From Firm-08 sp045546995 (GTDB lineage: Bacteria; Bacillota; Clostridia; Oscillospirales; QAKW01), in NCBI GenBank assembly GCA_045546995.1, contig JAZQDW010000083.1, forward strand, positions 1 to 7,048: a DNA stretch of 7,048 bases, in the 5' to 3' direction. Positions 1 to 6,940 of the stretch are shown here, piece after piece; the first letter of the stretch is position 1; each line of letters begins with the position of its first letter. The notes beneath the pieces were generated by a model. That model had not been told where the DNA came from. It ran no database searches and saw only the letters and a list, made by a program, of their open reading frames with translations. The position numbers were made by a program, and so were the translations under genes.

Positions 1-33
1 AGTGCCGACACGGCTCTCTTCCCTCTGTTATAA
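1..33 (+). CDS. 3' end of giant secreted protein gene (partial, repeat copy)
   Basis: The first 33 bases read in frame as the last ten residues (SADTALFPLL) and the TAA stop of the protein encoded in full at 1205-6940. The 5' part is outside the window. If the molecule is circular this is not a second gene but the same 3' end seen twice. If it is a tandem array, it is the end of the preceding unit's gene. The sequence matches 6908-6940 exactly. Confidence 0.85.
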   Translation, partial: SADTALFPLL

Positions 34-141
34 GGAGGAAATGATGAAAGACTATATTGCGCCTGAAATCGAATTGTTAGACATTGTGGTGGAGCCCCGT
101 ACCGAGATCGGTGTAGGCTCCAACACGCTCCCACCGGAAGA
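1..141. repeat. Left copy of 141-bp exact terminal direct repeat
   Basis: These 141 bases are identical, without mismatch, to 6908-7048. The repeat holds the last ten codons of the giant secreted-protein gene, the intergenic ribosome binding site, and most of the small-peptide gene. It has no features of a mobile element: no inverted ends, and its edges fall inside two coding sequences. The length matches a common maximum assembler k-mer (141). The simplest reading is that the window is a contig that closes on itself, as a circle or as a tandem array unit of 6,907 bp. Confidence 0.95.
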
Positions 142-154
142 CGAAAACTGGTAA
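41..154 (+). CDS. Small acidic peptide with N-terminal YxxPEIE motif (37 aa)
   Basis: This short gene encodes 37 residues starting MMKDYIAPEIELLDIVV and ending in PPEDENW. A strong GGAGG (34-38) lies directly after the upstream stop codon. The first ATG is at 41 and a second, at 44, is equally usable. The gap to the giant gene is only 7 bases, so the two are almost certainly cotranscribed and perhaps translationally coupled. The peptide has nine acidic and two basic residues and no signal peptide or membrane segment. Short Y-x-x-P-E-hydrophobic peptides recur beside secreted-protein genes in Clostridia (recollection, not searched). The Y-x-x-P-x-[LI] pattern also resembles RiPP leader sequences such as those of lasso peptides, but no maturation enzyme is present here and the tail has no obvious core. 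A strong terminator follows at once. Function unknown. I am confident that it is translated. Confidence 0.75.
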   Translation: MMKDYIAPEIELLDIVVEPRTEIGVGSNTLPPEDENW

Positions 155-159
155 ATAGA

Positions 160-198
160 AAAAAGGTGTTTGTCCTATGATAGGACAAACACCTTTTT
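160..198 (+). terminator. Strong, potentially bidirectional rho-independent terminator
   Basis: Bases 160-177 are perfectly complementary to 181-198, leaving a three-base TGA apex (in practice a slightly larger loop). The core 13-bp stem (165-177 with 181-193) is flanked by A5 on the left and T5 on the right, so it can terminate transcription in either direction. It starts six bases after the stop of the small peptide gene and would end the giant-protein/peptide message. On the minus strand it could also catch transcripts of the convergent AraC-family gene that pass the hairpin at 269-297. Confidence 0.88.
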
Positions 199-214
199 CA
201 TTAATGAATAATGA

Positions 215-263
215 ACAATTATGGAGGTTTTGCTCTTCAAAACCTCCATTTATAACAAATTGT
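215..263. repeat. Second hairpin in convergent intergenic region
   Basis: Bases 221-232 pair perfectly with 238-249 (12 bp, loop CTCTT). An outer helix of 6 bp (215-220 with 258-263) can form across an eight-base asymmetric bulge. There is no clear T-tract on either side, so it is not a classical terminator. It may be an RNA-end-stabilising or attenuating structure, or a remnant of one. Together with its two neighbours it fills the gene-free gap between the peptide gene and the regulator gene. Confidence 0.6.
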
Positions 264-268
264 ATACC

Positions 269-297
269 AAACCGAGCACAGAACCTGTGCTCGGTTT
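269..297. terminator. Hairpin at the 3' end of the AraC-family gene
   Basis: Bases 269-281 pair perfectly with 285-297 (13 bp, AAC loop). The stem touches the stop codon of the minus-strand regulator gene (297-299). The plus-strand side has only four Ts (295-298) and the minus-strand exit only three, so termination is probably incomplete. The likely role is termination or 3'-end protection of the regulator mRNA, with the hairpin at 160-198 as a backup. Confidence 0.6.
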
Positions 298-1100
298 TAT
301 ATACTGTGTTCTTTGCGGTATTTAGAGGGGGAGATGCCGTATTGTTTGGTAAACAAACGGCTGAAATAAAACTGATCATTAAAGCCATATTTTTCGGCAA
401 TGTCTTTGATGGAAAGCCGCTTGTTTTTTAAATCTTCCGTGGCGGCGATCAGTATTTTTTGACGGACATATTTGCCTAGCGTCATTTTCACTTCTTTTGC
501 GAACAAATTGCGCAAATGGGAGGGGGAAATGTTGAGGTCGTCTGCAAGAGATGCGGTGGTAAGGGACAGATGAGGGGCAGAGATGATTTTTATGATGGCC
601 GCTTGAATGTACGGAGATCGCTCGGGAAGGGGCATTTCGTGATGAGACAGGTCCATAATCTCTGCTATTAGCTGTTCTGCTGAAATTTTAAGCTTCCATG
701 CGCTCCGGTAATCGTTGCTTTGATACAACTTGCACATTTGACGGATTTGCTCTGCCCGATCTCTTAAGATAATACAACCACTTTCGGCAATGGGAATCGG
801 CTCTCCGATATGGTTGAACAGATTGCCGTAAAAATATAACATTTCACACTGCCCGGTGCATTTGCAATTATAATGTGTTGCTGCGGGGATGACGTAAATA
901 TTACCGGCTGTCATGGGAATATGCTCATTGTTACACCAAATATCCGCTTCACCGTCCGTGATCATATAAATCAAATCATTGACGAGAATATTGCCGCTGC
1001 CATACCAACGTTTATCCAATTTTGCATAATTGAAAACCTTCATTTTGAAATACATATTTTTTGTTTCCTGGCTTAATCTTTTATTTGACACAAAAACCAT
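297..1100 (-). CDS. AraC/XylS-family transcriptional regulator
   Basis: The 267-residue product has the classical two-part layout. Residues about 20-100 form an AraC-type cupin ligand-binding domain, with patterns such as MITDGEADIW and AGNIYVIPAATHY. Residues about 165-265 form the double helix-turn-helix DNA-binding domain: first HTH near 180-203 (SLADDLNISPSHLRNLF), second near 230-255 (SIKDIAEKYGFNDQFYFSRLF), then the family signature YGISPSKYR. Length is normal for the family. Members usually sense a small molecule, often a sugar, and activate a neighbouring catabolic or surface gene. The gene is divergent from the giant glycosidase-like gene, its likely target. The start at 1100 has a GGAG 11 bases upstream, which is rather far. 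An ATG at 1055 (residue 16) with AGGA 10 bases upstream is a real alternative and would give 252 residues. Codons such as TTA are frequent, unlike the middle of the giant gene. The ligand cannot be read from the sequence. Confidence 0.93.
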   Translation of the reverse strand: MVFVSNKRLSQETKNMYFKMKVFNYAKLDKRWYGSGNILVNDLIYMITDGEADIWCNNEHIPMTAGNIYVIPAATHYNCKCTGQCEMLYFYGNLFNHIGEPIPIAESGCIILRDRAEQIRQMCKLYQSNDYRSAWKLKISAEQLIAEIMDLSHHEMPLPERSPYIQAAIIKIISAPHLSLTTASLADDLNISPSHLRNLFAKEVKMTLGKYVRQKILIAATEDLKNKRLSIKDIAEKYGFNDQFYFSRLFTKQYGISPSKYRKEHSI

Positions 1101-1204
1101 ATCAGCGTTTTCTCCATATTCTTAAGCGGTATAATCATTGATTTATATAAATTTTACTATAAAATGAAATTAAAGTAAAGGAAAATCGGAAGGAGATTTT
1201 ATTT
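1101..1204. promoter_or_regulatory. Divergent AT-rich promoter region between regulator and giant gene
   Basis: This 104-base gap separates two genes transcribed away from each other, so it must hold at least one promoter and probably the operator of the AraC-family protein. It contains a perfect TATAAT at 1130-1135, a 12-bp perfect palindrome at 1141-1152 (ATTTATATAAAT), and an adjacent imperfect inverted repeat at 1151-1165. The downstream end carries AAGGAG (1190-1195), nine bases before the ATG at 1205. The AT richness makes individual promoter boxes ambiguous on both strands. Confidence 0.65.
1138..1165 (+). promoter_or_regulatory. Candidate promoter of the giant secreted-protein gene
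   Basis: TTGATT (1138-1143) and TAAAAT (1160-1165) are separated by 16 bases, giving 4/6 and 5/6 matches to the sigma-A boxes. Transcription would start near 1172, leaving a leader of about 33 bases with the Shine-Dalgarno at 1190-1195. The competing TATAAT at 1130-1135 has only a weak -35 (TTTTCT at 1108-1113, 16-base spacing). The palindrome at 1141-1152 sits between the proposed boxes, so a bound protein could control this promoter. Confidence 0.3.
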
Positions 1205-4200
1205 ATGAGATCATACGGAAAATGCCTGATTGGTTTGGCACTTGTGATCTTGCTTTGTGTGAGCATGATGACGGGCATCGTTTTACCGGTTTCCGCAACC
1301 GATGCAACAGAAAAGATTAAAAACGTTTCTGTTCTTGGAACCAACGTTGCGCATTATAATACTTCGGTGGGGGAATATCCTCCTGCCATGCTGGTGGATG
1401 GAATCGTAGGCTCCAACTCAAATTTCTGGAGCGGAAAAGCCACGGAGGCATATTTGACTCTGGATCTGGGCGCTAAGATAAGCTTGGATAAACTGCTGGT
1501 TTATGCCAGAACAAACAGCCAAAATATGTGTGATCGAAATATCAAGGATTATGAGCTGTGGGTGAGTGATACGGCCCCCGTATATACTGCCACCGACGGA
1601 ACGGTGCCGAGCGGGCTTGCCGAAACGCCTACTGCCGAGGGAAGAATGGCGAGATGTATTCTGAATGAGCAGCATTACGGTACCATTGAATTTCCCGATT
1701 CTTGTGTCGGCCGATATGTGACCGTACATATTAAAAATATATATAGAGAAGCCGAAAATCAAACCATTGACATTCAAGAGATTGAAGTGTACGGCACCGT
1801 TGTTGAGGAAACTGCATTGGCGCAGGTAGACGTCCTCAGCGCCGATGCCGATAATTCCCATTATGCCTATCCTGCCTCTATGCTGATCGATGGTCAGGGC
1901 TCTACAAATCATACCCATTGGTCTTCTAAGGCCTCATCCACAAGTGCGGTGATCACCGCTACCTTGGCGGAGGCAAAGGATGTTTGCCGCGTTACGTTAT
2001 ATCCGAGACCGACCAGTCTTGGTAACTTCCCTGAGGGAGTGGAGGTTTTGGTTTCTCAGGATGGTGAAACCTATACCTCGGTTTTGACCGTAAGCGGATG
2101 CGTTGCCGCAACAGAGGATCCGATCCATTTTGATTTTGCAATACAGAAAGGCGTAAAGAAAGTCATGCTGAATTTGACCAGAACGACAGCGGGCTATATA
2201 CAGGTACAAGAAATGGAAGTATATAAACAATCTACCAAAGCGGAGGCGATCGCCTCTCAGGTAAAAGCATTAGAGGTTGACTATGAAAATAAGGTACTGA
2301 TATTACCGACCTTTGAGGGCGTTGCCGCTGCGATCCTTTCTAGTAGCAATGAAAACATAGTGGCGCTTGACGGAACGGTCAATACCGTTGTGGGCGGCAC
2401 GACTGACGTGGTGCTGCGCTTTGAGGATAGCCTCGGCAATACGGCCGATACACAGCCGATCTCCGTCTTTGTTCTTGGCTTGATACAGCAGATGGCAACG
2501 GCGGAGCGGGCGGAGGATATTACCGCTTCCACGGAGCTTGGGAACCGTCCTGCCACTTCTCTGATTGTGGCAGATGGTCCCGCCACCAACGGAACCTATG
2601 GAATCTGGTGGAGCTCAGCAAAGAACGAAAACGAAAATGAGATTCTCTTTACCCTGGCACAGGCCGGTGACGTTACGGGCATTGCGCTGCAACCCGGTAA
2701 CAATCTTGGCTATTTTCCGCAGGAGATCGAGGTAATGATTTCTGCCGATAACAGCGTTTGGACATCGGTATTGACTGAAAGCGGCTTGACAGCCACCGAT
2801 CTGAATGCTTATCTCAATTTTTATTTTGATGTACAAGAGAGCGTAAAATACATTAAGATCATTACCAAAACCAATCAAAGCTATACCGAGCTGGGCTCCG
2901 TCAAGGTGCTGGTAGCGCCTGTATTTGAGACGGCGGCTGTCGCCGCAGAAAAACTGACGGTAAAACAGGTGGATACCGCCGTTAAATTTGGTGACGTTAC
3001 CGAGCAGTTTTTGACCGAGATCACCGCGAGTGATAACGAGAGTGTTGTGGCAGGGAACGGCAGTATCACCTTGCCAGCCGAGGCCACCGAGGTGAGCCTT
3101 ACCATCAAGGTGACTAATCGTCTTGATGAAACAGACGTTGCCACTGTTACCCGCACGTTGAATGTTAAGACGCAGGCGATGCTGGAGGTTGAGGCAGTAG
3201 CTGAGGATACCGATCTGATCCCTTGGGCGGACAGAGATGCGACCAAGATCACTCTGCCCGAAGTGCCTGCGGGCTATAGCATTAAGATCGTGGAGAGCGA
3301 TCATCCGGACGTGGTGGATCTGGAGGGTAATATCACCCGCCGAGACACCGAGACCGTTGGTGTCCGCCTGACCTTTGAAATCACAAATAATACCACCGGT
3401 CTTTCGGCCAATACCAAGGCATTGCTCCTCCCCATCTACAAAACCTACGTGGTCCCCACTATGACACAGGCGCAGATTGAGCAGATCCATCAGGACTACG
3501 AGAGTATGAGCTACGGCGTGTTTGTGAGTTACGTATCGGCATACAACTACGTCAGCGCCACAAAGTATCGGGATGGCAAAGAGGTAACGACGGTTACCGA
3601 ACTGGCTGACGCCTTTGACGTGGCGCAGTTTGCAAAGGATATGGACGACTTTGGAGCGGAGTACGTCGTATTCACCGTTCAGCACGGTGATGACGTGCCA
3701 CTGTTCCCCAGTATTACCAACCGCCGCTGGAGAGAGGATCGCCGCACCGTCGCCGGCAAACCCGTGTGCTCCGAGCGTGATGTAATCGACGAGTTGCTCA
3801 CCGCACTGGAGCCCTATGGGATCGACTTGCATCTGTATACCAGATTTAACGGCTATAATCACATCACCTGCGCAGAGGATAAGGAGATTCTGGGCGGGAG
3901 CGACAGTGGGATTTTCAAAACCTTTGTATGGGAGCGCAACTACGAGCTGGTGGAGCGCTACGGTGACCGCATCGCCGGTCTGTGGTACGACGGTATGGGA
4001 AGCCCCTCCATGTTTACAATGGGCGAGGAGAGAGCAGAGCTGACGACAATGCTTCGCTCCTTCAATCCCGCTATGATCATCACCATTAACAGTGGCTTTA
4101 ATGATGGCGAAACCAATCTCTATTCCCAGATGAATTTCCAGGATGCCACCGCCTGGGAGGTCAATAAATGGGTCAGCTACCGTGAATTCCCCGTGTCCCG

Positions 4201-6940
4201 CCATCAGACAGCCTCCTGTCTTGCTTCTCAGTATTGGTGGACCAGACTTCCCCAAACGACCACCTTTGAAAAGCAACCTCTGGGAGAAATGTTCCAATAT
4301 ATCGTGGGTCTTGCCTCTATCTCCTATGAGGGCGGTTTCCTCGCCTCCACCGGTATCTATGCCATAGAGCCCGAGGATCACGGCAAAGAGAATGATCTGT
4401 GGCTCAATGGTATGAGAGATTATCTGGTCAGCCTCAACGAGGACTATTTGACCCCCGTGGCCGAATCCGTCAAGAATACCTCCGTCGGTGTTGCCTATCC
4501 CACCACTGAAAATATTACGGTAAATACAATGGAATGGGGTGTTTCTACCGAGTCACGGGACGGCAAAAACGTTTATCTTCACGTGATCAACGCCCCCACC
4601 GGCAGCGCCTTGTCCCTGCCTGCACCCGCAGACGGCTCTCTGTTTGCCGAGAGTGCAACCATACTGAACTTTGACAAGACTATCACCGAGGGTGTTACCG
4701 TCACCAAGACGGCGGACGGTTACGACTTTGCTTTGCCTGAAGGTAAGACTTGGGATGCTGTAGATACCGTTATTAAGTTAGAGCGCACGGGCTACGATAC
4801 TACGATCTCCATCTATACCGGTGATCAGGTGTTTTACGATCCACAGGTCAAAGGCTTTGCCGACGGCACCGTCGTTGTTCGTGAGATCGAAGGTCAAGAG
4901 TATTATCTTATTGTCGGCACCAATATCAGCGGTACGCTGACCGACGATTGTTATCCCGTAATTGACGGCGTGACACAGGTACATTTCCTTGCCAAGGAAT
5001 ATCAGCCCTTCCACCTGTATCTTGGTGACTATGCGCTGTATGGTGCCAAAGCAGGAATCAATCCGAACGACGAAAACGATATTACCAAACCCAGTGCCGC
5101 CCGTGCCGCTGATACGGGCGAAACGGTGCTGGTTGGTGTGGACAATGCTTCCCCCAAGGGTCAGACCTATATCGGCTCCAAAGCAAAGGTCACCTTGGAT
5201 GGTTTTACCTTTAAAGGAAATGCAAGTTTGTACCTTGGTACGGAAAACACAGAGGACAAGGTAGGGGAGAGCATCACGGTCAATATTCTCAATTGCCGCA
5301 ACTCCACCGCCGAGGATGCCTATGCCACCGCCCCTGCCACGGCATTTATTTACGGTAACGGCGCAGAGCATAAGATGGTTAGCATTAAAAATAACCGTTT
5401 TGACGGCGTATGCTTTGGCGGCTCCTCTGCTATGGCGCTCATTATGATCCGCAACTGGGAAGGTGTGGTAGAAGGTAACTATATCAGTTTGAAAAACTCC
5501 GTTACTCTCGACAACAATGCCGCAGTGACCAATATCTTCTGGTTAAAGGGCGAAACCCGCAGTAATAAGGATTGGTACGGCAAGCAGAACGTCACCATTC
5601 AGAATAACTATCTGGCGGGACGTGTGAGTACTTCAGTCACACCGCAGTGGTACGACGAGTACAGGGTACACATTCTTGGTAATACCATTGCGCCCACTGT
5701 CAGCGGATACTCTCTGATCAATATTTATACCGCAGGCAGTGCCACCGTGGACGGGGAGACCAAGTATTATTCAAACATCGACACCGCAGATATTAAGATC
5801 AGCGGTAACAAGGTGATCAATCCCGAGGCATTGGGATTGGGCTTTGTCAATATCTACGGCACCATCACCGCCGATGCCGCCGATCAGGTGGCAGAGATCA
5901 ACGCCTATAAAGCGGGCAATATTAAAATCACCCACAACGACATTGACTTTGGCACCGTCAGCGGTAACGCCTTTGGCGGTTCGGCGGTCAGCGGGTATGA
6001 CAATCTGGTCTTTGATATCGCCTGCAACAAATACGGCGTCACCGTCAACCCCGTCAAGAGTGGACTTGCGGTCAACTTCGCCGCGCTCAGCGATGCCGAT
6101 GAGGCGGCCCACAAGCAGGTGGAGATCGTGGAGGACGTTGCGCCCACACTCACTACCGAGGGCACCGGTAATAAGATTTGCTCTTTCTGCGGCACCGTTC
6201 TGGAAGAAAATATGGTTTTGCCTGCCACGGGGGAGGCGATCATCGACACCACCGGCTATGCTACGCTGGAAGAAGCGTTGCAAGCGTCCAAAGCGGAGGA
6301 CGTCATTCAATTATTAAATGACGTCACGGCGGAAGAACTGATGGTGAAAAACGGTGTAACCCTGGATCTGAACGGCAAAACCCTTACTGCAAACTATCTG
6401 GTGGGCTTCAACGGCGCCGTCGTTGTGGATGCCACCGACACCGGCACCGGCAAACTAGCCATCGCCAAAGAGAATTTGGCTCTTTCAAAAAATAATCCCC
6501 AATTGCCCGTGTATGACGAGGAAAACGGTTGTTATCTGTTCACTCGTGTAAAGAACGACCGCTTTGAACTGGGAAGCGAGGGCGGCAAACCCAAATATTC
6601 AACTTCCCCGATGTTTAAGGACTACGTCCATTCTCTGATGGACACCGCCGACAAGGCCGCCGCCAGCGGCGTGGAGATTATCATCCGTCTCACATGGAGC
6701 GACAGCGACGGCCAGTATCGTGGTCAGCAGGATTATATCTATTATGACGATTCCGTGGCGCAGGTGATGGCTTCTTACACCAACATTGCCGGTACCGTCA
6801 ATTACGCAAATCAGTTCTACGGTATCTTCGTGGGTAGTGAAATTGAGAGCGGTGTAAACGTCACCGTTTCCACCATTGTCAGATCCTCCACCGGCGTGGA
6901 GATGGAGAGTGCCGACACGGCTCTCTTCCCTCTGTTATAA
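1205..6940 (+). CDS. Giant secreted multimodular protein: 3x F5/8C, divergent GH29-like domain, beta-helix
   Basis: This 1,911-residue protein starts at an ATG with AAGGAG nine bases upstream. Residues 1-31 form a Sec signal peptide, with probable cleavage after PVSA. Three F5/8C (discoidin, CBM32-like) modules follow at about 38-199, 204-342 and 430-573, with Ig-like spacers near 345-428 and 576-750. Residues about 755-1085 resemble the (beta/alpha)8 barrel of GH29 alpha-L-fucosidases. Landmarks are YGVFVSY (770), GAEYVVFTVQHGDD (around 827), the LWYDG nucleophile motif with Asp929, and AWEV with Glu985. A beta-sandwich (about 1085-1195) follows, as in GH29 enzymes. Residues about 1270-1635 repeat NN-x-[IL]/GN-x-I turns typical of a right-handed parallel beta-helix. 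A linker with H1636 and C1659/C1662 (CSFCG) leads into a C-terminal module (1683-1911) with GVTLDLNGKTLTA at 1717. No dockerin, SLH, C-terminal membrane helix or functional sortase signal is visible. The likely role is binding and perhaps hydrolysing host or dietary glycans outside the cell. Two GH29 sugar-binding histidine positions are altered, so fucosidase activity is not assured. It is cotranscribed with the peptide gene seven bases downstream. Confidence 0.92.
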   Translation: MRSYGKCLIGLALVILLCVSMMTGIVLPVSATDATEKIKNVSVLGTNVAHYNTSVGEYPPAMLVDGIVGSNSNFWSGKATEAYLTLDLGAKISLDKLLVYARTNSQNMCDRNIKDYELWVSDTAPVYTATDGTVPSGLAETPTAEGRMARCILNEQHYGTIEFPDSCVGRYVTVHIKNIYREAENQTIDIQEIEVYGTVVEETALAQVDVLSADADNSHYAYPASMLIDGQGSTNHTHWSSKASSTSAVITATLAEAKDVCRVTLYPRPTSLGNFPEGVEVLVSQDGETYTSVLTVSGCVAATEDPIHFDFAIQKGVKKVMLNLTRTTAGYIQVQEMEVYKQSTKAEAIASQVKALEVDYENKVLILPTFEGVAAAILSSSNENIVALDGTVNTVVGGTTDVVLRFEDSLGNTADTQPISVFVLGLIQQMATAERAEDITASTELGNRPATSLIVADGPATNGTYGIWWSSAKNENENEILFTLAQAGDVTGIALQPGNNLGYFPQEIEVMISADNSVWTSVLTESGLTATDLNAYLNFYFDVQESVKYIKIITKTNQSYTELGSVKVLVAPVFETAAVAAEKLTVKQVDTAVKFGDVTEQFLTEITASDNESVVAGNGSITLPAEATEVSLTIKVTNRLDETDVATVTRTLNVKTQAMLEVEAVAEDTDLIPWADRDATKITLPEVPAGYSIKIVESDHPDVVDLEGNITRRDTETVGVRLTFEITNNTTGLSANTKALLLPIYKTYVVPTMTQAQIEQIHQDYESMSYGVFVSYVSAYNYVSATKYRDGKEVTTVTELADAFDVAQFAKDMDDFGAEYVVFTVQHGDDVPLFPSITNRRWREDRRTVAGKPVCSERDVIDELLTALEPYGIDLHLYTRFNGYNHITCAEDKEILGGSDSGIFKTFVWERNYELVERYGDRIAGLWYDGMGSPSMFTMGEERAELTTMLRSFNPAMIITINSGFNDGETNLYSQMNFQDATAWEVNKWVSYREFPVSRHQTASCLASQYWWTRLPQTTTFEKQPLGEMFQYIVGLASISYEGGFLASTGIYAIEPEDHGKENDLWLNGMRDYLVSLNEDYLTPVAESVKNTSVGVAYPTTENITVNTMEWGVSTESRDGKNVYLHVINAPTGSALSLPAPADGSLFAESATILNFDKTITEGVTVTKTADGYDFALPEGKTWDAVDTVIKLERTGYDTTISIYTGDQVFYDPQVKGFADGTVVVREIEGQEYYLIVGTNISGTLTDDCYPVIDGVTQVHFLAKEYQPFHLYLGDYALYGAKAGINPNDENDITKPSAARAADTGETVLVGVDNASPKGQTYIGSKAKVTLDGFTFKGNASLYLGTENTEDKVGESITVNILNCRNSTAEDAYATAPATAFIYGNGAEHKMVSIKNNRFDGVCFGGSSAMALIMIRNWEGVVEGNYISLKNSVTLDNNAAVTNIFWLKGETRSNKDWYGKQNVTIQNNYLAGRVSTSVTPQWYDEYRVHILGNTIAPTVSGYSLINIYTAGSATVDGETKYYSNIDTADIKISGNKVINPEALGLGFVNIYGTITADAADQVAEINAYKAGNIKITHNDIDFGTVSGNAFGGSAVSGYDNLVFDIACNKYGVTVNPVKSGLAVNFAALSDADEAAHKQVEIVEDVAPTLTTEGTGNKICSFCGTVLEENMVLPATGEAIIDTTGYATLEEALQASKAEDVIQLLNDVTAEELMVKNGVTLDLNGKTLTANYLVGFNGAVVVDATDTGTGKLAIAKENLALSKNNPQLPVYDEENGCYLFTRVKNDRFELGSEGGKPKYSTSPMFKDYVHSLMDTADKAAASGVEIIIRLTWSDSDGQYRGQQDYIYYDDSVAQVMASYTNIAGTVNYANQFYGIFVGSEIESGVNVTVSTIVRSSTGVEMESADTALFPLL

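Noticed and set aside
1..141. Terminal repeat as transposon ends or phage att/terminal redundancy
   Set aside because: The repeat is coding sequence with arbitrary edges. No inverted repeats, integrase, terminase or other phage genes are present, and the length matches an assembly k-mer.
177..431. 84-codon open frame on the plus strand across the hairpin region
   Set aside because: It starts inside the terminator stem, runs through two hairpins and into the 3' end of the regulator gene. It has no ribosome binding site and no recognisable protein features.
1085..1090. Perfect TTGACA, candidate -35 box on the plus strand
   Set aside because: It lies inside the start of the regulator gene, and no acceptable -10 box occurs 16-18 bases downstream. 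Probably chance.
1244..1258. Possible lipobox around Cys18 of the giant protein (VILLC)
   Set aside because: The residue before Cys is Leu, not Gly/Ala/Ser, and the Cys sits inside the hydrophobic core. A normal signal peptidase site (PVSA, residues 28-31) follows.
2615..4381. Long 588-codon open frame on the minus strand, antisense to the GH29-like region
   Set aside because: It lies in exact codon register with the plus-strand gene, where antisense stops correspond only to sense TTA, CTA and TCA. These codons are avoided in this stretch. The translation has no recognisable domain, and the plus-strand frame has clear domain homology.
6218..6235. LPATGE (residues 1672-1677), resembling a sortase LPxTG signal
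   Set aside because: It is 234 residues from the C-terminus with no following hydrophobic segment or basic tail. It fits the end of the CxxCG linker unit, where PATG is a usual ending.
6299..6325. 9-bp inverted repeat (GACGTCATT / AATGACGTC) with a 9-base loop
   Set aside because: It is inside the coding sequence of the C-terminal module. The two arms are ordinary codons for DVI and NDV, and nothing suggests a site or structure under selection.
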